Below are positions 1 through 8,208 of a stretch of 64,000 bases of DNA, one piece after another. Each line of letters begins with the position of its first letter. Position 1 is the first letter of the stretch. Source of the stretch: Lachancea mirantina (taxonomy: Eukaryota > Ascomycota > Saccharomycetes > Saccharomycetales > Saccharomycetaceae); the NCBI GenBank assembly GCA_900074745.1, contig LT598468.1, positions 1,683,013-1,747,012 of the forward strand, in the 5' to 3' direction. Made by a program: the position numbers and the translations under genes. Under the pieces are notes generated by a model. It saw only the letters and a program-made list of their open reading frames with translations. It had not been told where the DNA came from and made no database searches.

Positions 1-1625
1 TCGACTTCTTCTGGAGTGAGCTCGCTATAAGGTATCATTCCCTTCTTTCTGGCCACCTCATCAGTGAAGCCTCCATAGTAATCCTTGTCGTCTTGTCTTA
101 CGTTGATTTTCACAGGGAAGATCAAACATAGAATCCAGTAAGTAAAGAAGGAAATCAAGAACGAGGTGAACGAATCGGCGAGGAAGAAGTTGTTGATTCC
201 TTTGTTTTTCACCAAATTTGGATTGACGTAGCCCGCAATACCTGGCAAACCGGGAGCCATACCGCATACGAAAGCAAACATAGCTCTCCAGTTAACACCG
301 AGAGTATAGTAGTATTCTCCCTTGAGGATGAATGCTTCTGACACAGAATATTGACGCTTGTGGACAAGGAAATTGTCCGCAATCATGACGGAGATCAATG
401 GTGTCATGACGACACCGAACGAACTCATGACAACCAAAAACACAGAGGAAGAATTGTAGAAATTCCAAGGCTGGACGGCAAAGGACACAACCGCGCAGAA
501 TATGGCACCTCTAAAAATGTTGATGTATTTGGGGAGAACACCACTCAAGTCCATACCGGCAGCAAAACCACAGTTGGATATCGTATAAGCAATCTGGGAA
601 CAAGTGAAAGCTAATCCGCAGAAGAAAGAAGCAGCTCTAGCTCCCGAGGAATAATTAGTCGTCAACCAGTACTCAGTGATGTCCATTGGCATCCATAGCG
701 CATCACCATAAAGCTGGGCTGTGGTAGAGGCACCAATGACGCCGAAAACAGGAATTAAAGTCGTTGGGATCAAAAGAGCACAGATTGTTCCCGCGTAAAT
801 TGCCGTCTTGGAAGAGGCAAAACGAGAGTAGTCACTTTGATTGGTAGAGCCAGGAGACACAGAGCCGAACCAGTAGGAAACCATGTAAACCCAGGCCCAG
901 GATCTGGTAGATCCGGACACGGTCGTCTTAGAGGTCTTGAGCAGTTGGCCTACACCGTGAGCTTCCTTGCAAAGGTAGATGATCATACCCATCATGGCGA
1001 AACAAGTCGCGACACAGGATGCAATCAAAAAGTAGTTCATGCTCTTGGGCTTGGCAAAGTAGAAGAACGCTGTGACAACGTGGAAAATCATGAACCCGAT
1101 AACTTGTTTGGTGGTCATCGCGACGTGGGATGAAAGCGTGTTGGGTAACGTAAGGTAGTGGTGCGACCACGAGTCCAGGATCATGTTGATACAAAGCCCG
1201 CCCAGCCAAGCGTTGGATCCGTAATTCACAACGCTCATCAAGATACGCACCAAAATGCCTAGACCTGACCCATAGATACCAAACACAAACCGCTGTGACA
1301 GCGTGTAACCAACTTTCCAGTCGTAACCCTGGTACGAGTTGGCCAGCGTGAACACGATGGTGACGACGTCACCAACGATAAAAGTACCGATTGTCTCTCC
1401 GTAAGAGAGACCTACCGAAAGCGCTGAATTGGCACTAATCCAGGTACCCACGGAAAACGAAATGACACCCCAGTATGCAAAATTCGACCAGAAACCCCAT
1501 TGCTGGTCCTTGGCCGGAATGGGCTGCAGGTCCGGGTTTTTCAAAACACTCAATGTCTCTCTTTCGCCCACGGGAACTTCCAGCAGTTTGAGGCCGCGGC
1601 GCCATAAACTCTTCTCACCTGCCAT
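1..1625 (-). CDS. THI7: THI7-type thiamine permease (NCS1 family), 3' end cut by window edge
   Basis: This is a plasma-membrane proton symporter of the NCS1 family, most like S. cerevisiae Thi7 (thiamine) and its relatives Thi72 and Nrt1 (nicotinamide riboside). The frame runs from an ATG at 1625 down to base 1 without a stop, about 541 codons, so roughly the last 55-60 residues are missing compared with the 598-residue Thi7. Family landmarks are visible: KNPDLQP near residue 25, WGFWSN, SYGETIGTF, SPGSTNQSDYSRF, a run of about 12 hydrophobic segments, and KDYYGGFTDEVARKKGMIPY near the end. In S. cerevisiae THI7 (YLR237W) lies close to TOP3 (YLR234W), as it does here with MSC2 between, which supports THI7 itself. 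The exact substrate among thiamine and nicotinamide riboside is inferred, not shown. Confidence 0.9.
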   Translation of the reverse strand, partial: MAGEKSLWRRGLKLLEVPVGERETLSVLKNPDLQPIPAKDQQWGFWSNFAYWGVISFSVGTWISANSALSVGLSYGETIGTFIVGDVVTIVFTLANSYQGYDWKVGYTLSQRFVFGIYGSGLGILVRILMSVVNYGSNAWLGGLCINMILDSWSHHYLTLPNTLSSHVAMTTKQVIGFMIFHVVTAFFYFAKPKSMNYFLIASCVATCFAMMGMIIYLCKEAHGVGQLLKTSKTTVSGSTRSWAWVYMVSYWFGSVSPGSTNQSDYSRFASSKTAIYAGTICALLIPTTLIPVFGVIGASTTAQLYGDALWMPMDITEYWLTTNYSSGARAASFFCGLAFTCSQIAYTISNCGFAAGMDLSGVLPKYINIFRGAIFCAVVSFAVQPWNFYNSSSVFLVVMSSFGVVMTPLISVMIADNFLVHKRQYSVSEAFILKGEYYYTLGVNWRAMFAFVCGMAPGLPGIAGYVNPNLVKNKGINNFFLADSFTSFLISFFTYWILCLIFPVKINVRQDDKDYYGGFTDEVARKKGMIPYSELTPEEV

Positions 1626-2495
1626 GATCACTTTGTAACTATTGACTAGATGCACTTATCAAGAAAAACCGACTCTCCAAAAGGGTCTCCTGGTCGTATT
1701 TGCATATCGTTATATATGAATGTCTAACGAGTCGAACGAGCCATCGCCTGCCATCCCGCACCATATCAAACTTTCATCACTACCTTCACTACTACGCTCA
1801 TCACTGCGGACTTCACGTTTCTCTTTCTTCGTACCGTCCATCTCATTTTATTAGCCTTTTCGGGCCATAAGAGAGTCCCTCGGCAGCTATTAGCTTTATG
1901 CATTTAGTGCGCAGAAAAAGACATGCAGTTTTACGAACAGAGCGGAGGATCCACCAAGCCCACAGTGAAAAACTAACACCAACCACGATCAAGCCTTGAG
2001 AAAACGCCTTTAGCCGCTTGCATCGTTCCTCTATTGCAGAGAGGTATTTCTACAACACCTGGGTTCCTAGCCTTTGGTTCCTGGCCTGTTGCCTGCGGCA
2101 GCAGGCAATTTTCTTGGCATTTCTCATCTTACTGTTCACTTTTTCTCGACATGTATCGGCCGAGAGACATTGAATTTCCTCCAAGCGACGGCATGGGAGA
2201 AAAATTGGGTCGAAGTCGCGCGACACGATATATAAGATCACGTACGCATGTACATACGCATCCAGCTCGGTACATAGTCCGACTGCCCCTCTAATGCATT
2301 GTGCAGGGTCGAACGATGAACAATGCGTACGGCCCATTGTTACCGAAATACGCGCTAGATATCTCACGCCACGTGAGGCTACTGAGGGCTACTGACAGAA
2401 TGATGGGGTCCGTAGGCTGTGTACATCGGTTCGCTAGGTTGATGGTGAGGTGATGGTGGGGCTTTAGCTAATTCAGGTATGTTCAAGAAGCGCGG

Positions 2496-2508
2496 GGTGT
2501 GTGGGTGG
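2496..2508 (-). promoter_or_regulatory. Rap1-like / telomere-like sequence
   Basis: The plus strand reads GGTGTGTGGGTGG. Its complement CCACCCACACACC differs at one position from the telomeric Rap1 site ACACCCACACACC. Rap1 binding is inferred from this match only. It lies about 870 bp upstream of the THI7-like start and 1.3 kb upstream of MSC2. Confidence 0.4.
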
Positions 2509-2782
2509 AGCACTCATCTACGTGCCCTGTGCACGGGGGACGGATCGTCAACGACGGGCTGCGACACTTCATCTGACGCAAGCACTGAGCACGACTTCAG
2601 AACAGAGGTTGTAAACACCTTGAGGAACGCCTTGGGGTTCAAAAAACTGACCTGAGGAATGTCCTCTTTTCTTTTTGTTCTGTAATTGAACAACTCTCGC
2701 GACGTAAATGCAATGGTCCAGTAAGAGGTCTAAATGCGTCCTCAGACGGGTTAATTATCGCCTGTCTAGACTGAGTACGCGT

Positions 2783-2791
2783 GACACAAAA
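2783..2791 (+). promoter_or_regulatory. Middle sporulation element (Ndt80/Sum1-type) match
   Basis: GACACAAAA matches the MSE consensus GNCRCAAAW at every position. In S. cerevisiae such sites are bound by the activator Ndt80 in meiosis and by the repressor Sum1 in vegetative cells. The consensus is short and occurs by chance. The nearby URS1 makes it more interesting here. Confidence 0.4.
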
Positions 2792-2919
2792 ACCAATTCA
2801 TAAGAAGAGACTGGGTTCGCTAGTCACCACATTCGTGCCCAGCGCAGTTACTAACTTATTCTGCTGGCTATAGCCCTTACTAAGGTAGTGGAGATTTAAG
2901 ACTATTGCGTGAAAAAAGT

Positions 2920-2929
2920 TAGCCGCCGA
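2920..2929 (+). promoter_or_regulatory. URS1 (Ume6-binding site) match
   Basis: TAGCCGCCGA is a full match to the URS1 core bound by Ume6, the repressor/activator of early meiotic genes. It lies about 0.9 kb upstream of MSC2 and 1.3 kb upstream of the THI7-like start. UME6 itself is encoded in this window at 10841-12397. Neither flanking gene is a classical meiotic gene, so the target is unknown. Confidence 0.5.
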
Positions 2930-3628
2930 GAGGTATCATTGTGTACGGAGTAGTCAAGCGTTTCTCGCCTGATCAAGGTTTACCGGCATTTGGTGAATAT
3001 TATAGGCCCGGGTGGCGGAAACGAAAACAAAATCGTATTAATGCCGGTAATTAGATAGCCTGGTGAGTTCTTTTATGGTGGTGTAGACTCTGTTCGGTTG
3101 AACGTTTTGTTCTAAATGGCAGTTGTTCTTTGTAAAACATGCAAGTTCCTCAACTCTTGAAAGCCGGCCTCCCGATTTGGTGCCAGATCCTGATTAAAAA
3201 GGGTCGTCGAGATATCTTAGCAGATGAGCGTGAGTACGTTCGCCGATAACATGTCCCGATTTCGTGCGGAATTTGATCTTATATCCTTCTAAAGAGCTGC
3301 TAGAGTCCCTCGAAGTAAGGCTTTAGATGCAGTCAAGGGCGATTTTCCTGCCTAATTCGTAGCCCAGATCCTATATGGCCAGAAAGTCTACCTTAGGACC
3401 CCTTTTGATTCATCCGTCTTTTTGGTTAATCGTAAAAGTTTCGGCAGGAGCATACGGCATGGTGGACTTCCTACTGGTGCACTAACAATAACTAGCCCAG
3501 CAGACCGCAAGCCATTCCAGATCGTGGTTACCCCATGCTACGTCTCTTATATTACCAAGCATGCTTGGGCTAGCATTTCTCATCACTAATAGAAAGGCTG
3601 GAGGAAGTTTTCACTAGTTACAGTCATG

Positions 3629-3664
3629 GACTCGAGAAAGGGCTCGTGAAAGGACTCGTGAAAG
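3629..3664 (+). repeat. Three tandem copies of a 12-bp unit (GRCTCGWGAAAG)
   Basis: Three head-to-tail units read GACTCGAGAAAG, GGCTCGTGAAAG and GACTCGTGAAAG, with no spacer. They lie about 150 bp upstream of the MSC2 start, where clustered transcription-factor sites would be expected. I do not recognise the unit as a known binding site. Confidence 0.7.
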
Positions 3665-3815
3665 TATATGATTATTTGATACGAATGTGTTTGAACCCTC
3701 ATTCGTCTCCAGTGCTACGTTCAAATAACCTTGCCGGTGCTACTATCGAAGGCGAAGAAACCTCGGCTAAGCACACAGGGCCGTCTCCACTCGCAGAGCT
3801 CAAATCTGGACGACA

Positions 3816-5930
3816 ATGTTAGGACGCCTGATACCACACATTCCAATTGTGCTGGCGTATCCAACCGTTCTGCTGTCCAGCAATCTAATAATATCCGTGA
3901 AGAATGCTGGAGGTTTTGACAACGGAAGGATAGAGAGAGCAGTGGACGCTCTGGTAGTGCCGCTATTCTGTGCGTCGCTCATGACACTGTTGAGCAATAG
4001 CATCAATGGTCTCCAAAATCTGCCCATGGCCTTTTACGTTGCGTACGTCAGTTTTGTATTGAACGCCATTTTGGGCCACGCGCAAACGGCGGTCATCTCA
4101 GCGCTATTGGTGCAGCTGGTCAGCGGCCATAACCGCCTATCGGCGCTTCACTGTGCGTTCCCTGTTTTGAGTCTTCTGATCAAATATTTAGAAGGCCAGA
4201 GCTACTGGCAGAGCGCAGTTGGCTACTTCGTAATTGCGGCGACGCTGACGTTGAAAAATTGGTTGAGTAGAAAAGCACTAAATGGAGCCTCGAGCTCGAG
4301 AGTGATTCTTTGCGGGATTTTATTCGTCACCGGTTTCTTCCTGTTTGCTTCGGGAATGCAGTCTCCAGATAGTCCTCACAGTATATGGGGCGATAGCATG
4401 TCGGTTCAGTTTTCCATGATATTTGTATTTACTGGGTCGTTGGTCGTTTTTTTGGTAAGCTGGAAAGACTCGAGCGAGGAAAGCAGTGGTGAGGACATCC
4501 TGGGCCTCTGGAGGTCGTACTATCTACCCTCGACTTTAGGTGTCATGACCATTCTTCTGCAGTATCTTTCCTTCGAGTCTTTGACTTCCACACCCGTCGC
4601 AGATTTGGTACTGGCGTTATTCGTAGCGTGCGGCAGCGTAATTTCGAAATTAACAGGTGTTGGAGATCAGAGCGGTCGGATAGAGAAAAAATCGGATGAC
4701 AACATCGTCTCAGGTGGGGACGACCTTTCCGGTGGACATGAGAATCACCACTGCCATGATCACGGTCATCATAACGGCCACCATGCCACGACCGGAAAGA
4801 CACCGCCTGAAAAAGTAGGACTATTTTCCGAAATGGCAAGGAATGAAGATACCAGATCCATCTTTTCTTTTCTGCTCCTAAACACGGCATTCATGCTTAT
4901 CCAGCTACTCTACTCATTCCGCTCTAAATCATTGGGGTTACTCTCGGATTCGCTACATATGGCCCTGGATTGCACTTCCTTGTTTTTGGGCTTAGTAGCG
5001 GGCGTTCTATCCAAAAGACAAGCTACAGACAGGTTTCCTTTTGCCTTAGGCCATTTGGAAACTCTCGCTGGATTCACAAACGGGATTTTATTACTGGCTA
5101 TTGTCGGAGGTATTCTGGTCGAAGCATTTGACAGAATATTCAATCCTACGATGTTGAAAGAAACCACCGAACTACTTATCGTATCATTCCTAGGCCTAAT
5201 TGTAAACTTGGTGGGTCTATTTGCCTTTGATCACGCAGAACATTGCCATCACCATTCAAACGAAAACATGAGAGGCATTTTTCTCCACATTCTTGCCGAC
5301 ACACTGGGCTCTGTTGGTGTTGTCATTTCAACACTTTTAACGAAGTTCTTCGGCTTGGCTATCTTCGATCCAATCGCGTCTATGCTAATTGCAATCTTGA
5401 TCCTGTTCAGTTCCATGCCGCTGATAAAATCAACAGCATCGATAATTTTGTTGAAACTTGACGACAAGACGAACGTCATCATCAAAGACGCCTTGAATCA
5501 GATAGCCACGACACCTGGTATTACAGGGTATACGACACCAAGGTTTTGGCCCTCCGGCGGTAGCCCCAGTTCAGGACACGGACACCATCACAGTCATCAT
5601 GATCATAATCATGAACATGATGACCCTCATAGCGCACATTCACACGGTTCAAAGTGTTCCCATAGTACGCACTCATACAATGATGAGGACTCTCACGGAC
5701 ATTCTCACAATCACGATCACTCGCATAAAGGTCACACCAAAGATCATCATCACGAAGAGCAGGAAGTAAAGTTGATCGGATACATTCACGTTCAATATCT
5801 CGAGGGCGAAAACTCCACGATTATCAAAAAAAGAGTTGAAAAGATATTCGAGACCCTGGGCATCAAGGCTTGGATACAAGTCGAGAGCAGGGATTCGCCA
5901 TGTTGGTGTCGGACAACATTAACAAGTTAA
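3816..5930 (+). CDS. MSC2: MSC2, cation diffusion facilitator zinc transporter of the ER
   Basis: Msc2 is a large cation diffusion facilitator that, paired with Zrg17 in S. cerevisiae, brings zinc into the ER and early secretory pathway. The 704-residue protein is close to the 725 of yeast Msc2. An N-terminal half with several hydrophobic segments precedes the conserved transporter core, which contains SLGLLSDSLHMALDC and FALGHLETLAGFTNG around residues 370-425. A later segment contains GIFLHILADTLGSVGVV. Two histidine-rich loops are obvious: about residues 305-330 (HENHHCHDHGHHNGHH) and about 587-650, dense in His, Asp and Ser. The start is an ATG. Its 3' end converges on TOP3 with 48 bp between. 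The neighbour EBS1 is shared with MSC2 (YDR205W) in S. cerevisiae. Confidence 0.95.
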   Translation: MLGRLIPHIPIVLAYPTVLLSSNLIISVKNAGGFDNGRIERAVDALVVPLFCASLMTLLSNSINGLQNLPMAFYVAYVSFVLNAILGHAQTAVISALLVQLVSGHNRLSALHCAFPVLSLLIKYLEGQSYWQSAVGYFVIAATLTLKNWLSRKALNGASSSRVILCGILFVTGFFLFASGMQSPDSPHSIWGDSMSVQFSMIFVFTGSLVVFLVSWKDSSEESSGEDILGLWRSYYLPSTLGVMTILLQYLSFESLTSTPVADLVLALFVACGSVISKLTGVGDQSGRIEKKSDDNIVSGGDDLSGGHENHHCHDHGHHNGHHATTGKTPPEKVGLFSEMARNEDTRSIFSFLLLNTAFMLIQLLYSFRSKSLGLLSDSLHMALDCTSLFLGLVAGVLSKRQATDRFPFALGHLETLAGFTNGILLLAIVGGILVEAFDRIFNPTMLKETTELLIVSFLGLIVNLVGLFAFDHAEHCHHHSNENMRGIFLHILADTLGSVGVVISTLLTKFFGLAIFDPIASMLIAILILFSSMPLIKSTASIILLKLDDKTNVIIKDALNQIATTPGITGYTTPRFWPSGGSPSSGHGHHHSHHDHNHEHDDPHSAHSHGSKCSHSTHSYNDEDSHGHSHNHDHSHKGHTKDHHHEEQEVKLIGYIHVQYLEGENSTIIKKRVEKIFETLGIKAWIQVESRDSPCWCRTTLTS

Positions 5931-5978
5931 ATAGATCACAGTTCTCTCGTAAGTAGAACAATCAGCATATTCTGCATC

Positions 5979-7862
5979 TCACGTCACCGTTCTTCTAATG
6001 TGGTTGTAAACCTCGACTAACTTGTTTTGATTTCTGGAAGTAACACCATAATATAATTGATACCTGCTGATCAAATCATCAATAACTTGCAATTTGCGCT
6101 TTTCGCCCTCACAAATGAGTTTTAGATCCACTTCCATCTGCCGTCGCAAGAATGGTTTAGCGAAAGAATCTTCAAGTCCAATCTCCTCGAAACCGTGGAC
6201 CAGAGAGATTCCAAGTATTGTCGGTATCAAATAGGTTTGCTTATTGATTTTCTTTTTTGTAATGTATTCCCGCTGTTGTATCTTTTCAATGTGTTCGGCT
6301 ATTGTAGCGTCAGTTCCTATTCCGTTGGCATCCATTAACAAGATGAGCTCGGCCTCAGTCATTTGATTTGGCGGTGAAGTCTTACCATCCTTCATAACAT
6401 GTGAGCTTAGTTGTATTTCCTGACCGACAGTGAGAGCTGGAAGCTGCTTCGTTGTTTCCCACTTAGCCCAAAAATAAATGTCCATGAAGTTGCGCTCCAA
6501 CACAACGAGACCATTAGCCGTAAATTGTTCGTAGCCCCATTCAATCGTCATCGTCGTTAAATGGCCCTTGGCGTCTTCTGAACAGCAAGCGAGGAAATGT
6601 CTAGTGACATACTCGTATACTTTCCTTTCGTTGTCATTTTCTAAACCTGAGCCACAAGTAATGATGGGGTGAATGGGAGGATGTGCTTTGTCGTCGTTTT
6701 TGCCCGAACGGGGCCATTTAAATCTATTCGATGTCGTTTCTGCCAGCAGAGTTTGAGCATATGACCCCCAACGCGGATCCAAAGTTTGTTGTTCGACTAG
6801 CGCTTTCAAATCCATGTTAGACGGAAAAATGTCCGTCTCAGTTCTTGGGTATGATATAAAGCCCTTTTGATATAGTTTTTCAGCAGCTTCCAGAGAGGTT
6901 TTGGCGCTCATTTTGAAAAAACGTGAGCAGTTTTTTTGTAATTCCACCGTCGTCAAGGGCAGGGGCCTGTATTTCGTGGTAGATTTCGATTTCAAATCGC
7001 TGACTTTGGCAATCGAGCCTGCTGTCTCGACACAGGACTCATAGATGACAGCGACGGCGAGCCGATCAAACAAGTGTACCCGTTCCCATTGGAAAAACGT
7101 CTCATCGGCCCCATTAGCAACACCTACTTGAATAAACCAAAACGATTCAGATACAAACCTTCGTATTCTTTCGTGACGATCGACAACAAAACCCAGTGTT
7201 GGAAACTGACAAGTTCCATAGGATATGACAGGGCGCTGTTTATTCTTGGGGTCGGAAGCTCTTTCAACTTTGGAAGCCAGTAGTTCCGTCAAGAATCGGG
7301 TGAACGCCACTCCAGATCTGAGATCGACCTCCATTCTCGTCCGTACGGCATCTACAGCCCTGAGATCGAGTTGTTTGGGATTTTTGGCAGCATGAATGAT
7401 GTGTCGCGGCTCCAAATGCGAAAATATTGCTCGATATGTGTTTCTCTCAAGTCCCGCATTGGAACTTATCGCCGCTTGAACGACTTCCCAGCCAATATAT
7501 TCCCCTTCCCTGTCGCAGTCGGTCCATATCATCAAAAAATCGGCGTTTCTGCACTCTTTGCGTATGTTTTGGGCGATCTTTTCTTGATCTTTCGTGCGAA
7601 TATCGATAATAGGTGCGTTGAAAACTGCAGGAATCGGGCATTTGCCCCATCCATGCGAAGCATCCAGATCCATACCTGACAAATGGCCCGCAACGGCGGT
7701 CATGGTAACGTCACATTGGCCTGCAAACGGGAACTCAAACGTGAAATCGTAATTTTTGATATATTTGCTCGAACTATCCCTTCGTGCAAGTCGTCCTCCG
7801 CCAAGTATCCCTGCGACGGCCTTGGCTATAGAATTTTTTTCGGCAACGCATACGACGCGCAT
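5979..7862 (-). CDS. TOP3: TOP3, DNA topoisomerase III (type IA)
   Basis: Top3 is the type IA topoisomerase that works with the Sgs1 helicase and Rmi1 to dissolve recombination intermediates. The 627-residue frame is slightly shorter than the 656 of S. cerevisiae. The Toprim domain starts at the N-terminus, with the metal-binding glutamate in VAEKNS (E8) and DCDREGE (D115, D117, E119). The DNA-cleaving tyrosine is Y338 in GFISYPRTETD. Further family blocks are SYGTCQFPTLGFVVDR, KAHPPIHPI and TEAELILLMDANGIGTDATI. There is no long C-terminal zinc-binding tail, as in yeast Top3. The ATG at 7862 matches the conserved start. It is divergent from EST1/EBS1, as TOP3 and EST1 are in S. cerevisiae. 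Confidence 0.97.
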   Translation of the reverse strand: MRVVCVAEKNSIAKAVAGILGGGRLARRDSSSKYIKNYDFTFEFPFAGQCDVTMTAVAGHLSGMDLDASHGWGKCPIPAVFNAPIIDIRTKDQEKIAQNIRKECRNADFLMIWTDCDREGEYIGWEVVQAAISSNAGLERNTYRAIFSHLEPRHIIHAAKNPKQLDLRAVDAVRTRMEVDLRSGVAFTRFLTELLASKVERASDPKNKQRPVISYGTCQFPTLGFVVDRHERIRRFVSESFWFIQVGVANGADETFFQWERVHLFDRLAVAVIYESCVETAGSIAKVSDLKSKSTTKYRPLPLTTVELQKNCSRFFKMSAKTSLEAAEKLYQKGFISYPRTETDIFPSNMDLKALVEQQTLDPRWGSYAQTLLAETTSNRFKWPRSGKNDDKAHPPIHPIITCGSGLENDNERKVYEYVTRHFLACCSEDAKGHLTTMTIEWGYEQFTANGLVVLERNFMDIYFWAKWETTKQLPALTVGQEIQLSSHVMKDGKTSPPNQMTEAELILLMDANGIGTDATIAEHIEKIQQREYITKKKINKQTYLIPTILGISLVHGFEEIGLEDSFAKPFLRRQMEVDLKLICEGEKRKLQVIDDLISRYQLYYGVTSRNQNKLVEVYNHIRRTVT

Positions 7863-7958
7863 ATGCCCTCCCTCTCAAAATGACCTGGGGCTTCAACTTC
7901 AGTTCTCTTCGGGTCAAGCGGTTCAAGTAGATGAGATCTGTGATGTCGGATGCATGGG

Positions 7959-8050
7959 GCGATGAGATTTGTCGATGATGTACTTATGTACGAAATAATC
8001 AAATTCTCGATTCGAAATTCTGAACTCAGTTCAATTTTTCAAATTTTTCA
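7959..8050. promoter_or_regulatory. PAC and RRPE-like elements in the TOP3-EST1/EBS1 divergent promoter
   Basis: The 346-bp region 7863-8208 separates two divergent genes. It contains a PAC element, GCGATGAGAT at 7959-7968, and an RRPE-like block, AAATTTTTCA at 8041-8050. In yeasts these two motifs mark ribosome-biogenesis genes and are bound by Dot6/Tod6 and Stb3. Which of the two genes they serve is not clear. Nothing else stands out in the interval. Confidence 0.5.
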
Positions 8051-8208
8051 GTCGTCCATCAGAAAATCGACCAACGAAGTTGTGAACATTATCGGAGGGT
8101 TTAACTCTAAGGTTCCGCAACCAATTCGATTGAAAGTTCAAATAACTTCTTTGGCCATTCTGCTGCCGAATGTGATTCCATTTTTAATTTCAAGATAACA
8201 AATCGGAA

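Larger units (their letters stand above)
1626..3815. other. 2.2-kb divergent intergenic region without a supported gene
   Basis: This is the shared upstream region of the THI7-like gene (leftward) and MSC2 (rightward). All open frames in it are short and unlike known proteins. It is unusually long for this genome and holds several sequence motifs listed separately: a Rap1-like site, an MSE, a URS1 and a 12-bp tandem repeat. It also carries a GTATGT / TACTAAC / TAG trio on the plus strand that resembles an intron. A short unrecognised non-coding or spliced gene here cannot be excluded. Confidence 0.6.

Noticed and set aside
2462-2482. AATTCAG followed by GTATGT, recalling the intron donor of the U3 snoRNA gene
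   Set aside because: The bases after the candidate acceptor do not resemble U3, and no U3 boxes follow.
2480-2520. Possible telomerase RNA template (complement of GGGGTGTGTGGGTGG)
   Set aside because: The TLC1 neighbourhood in S. cerevisiae is unrelated to THI7/MSC2, and no other TLC1 feature is visible.
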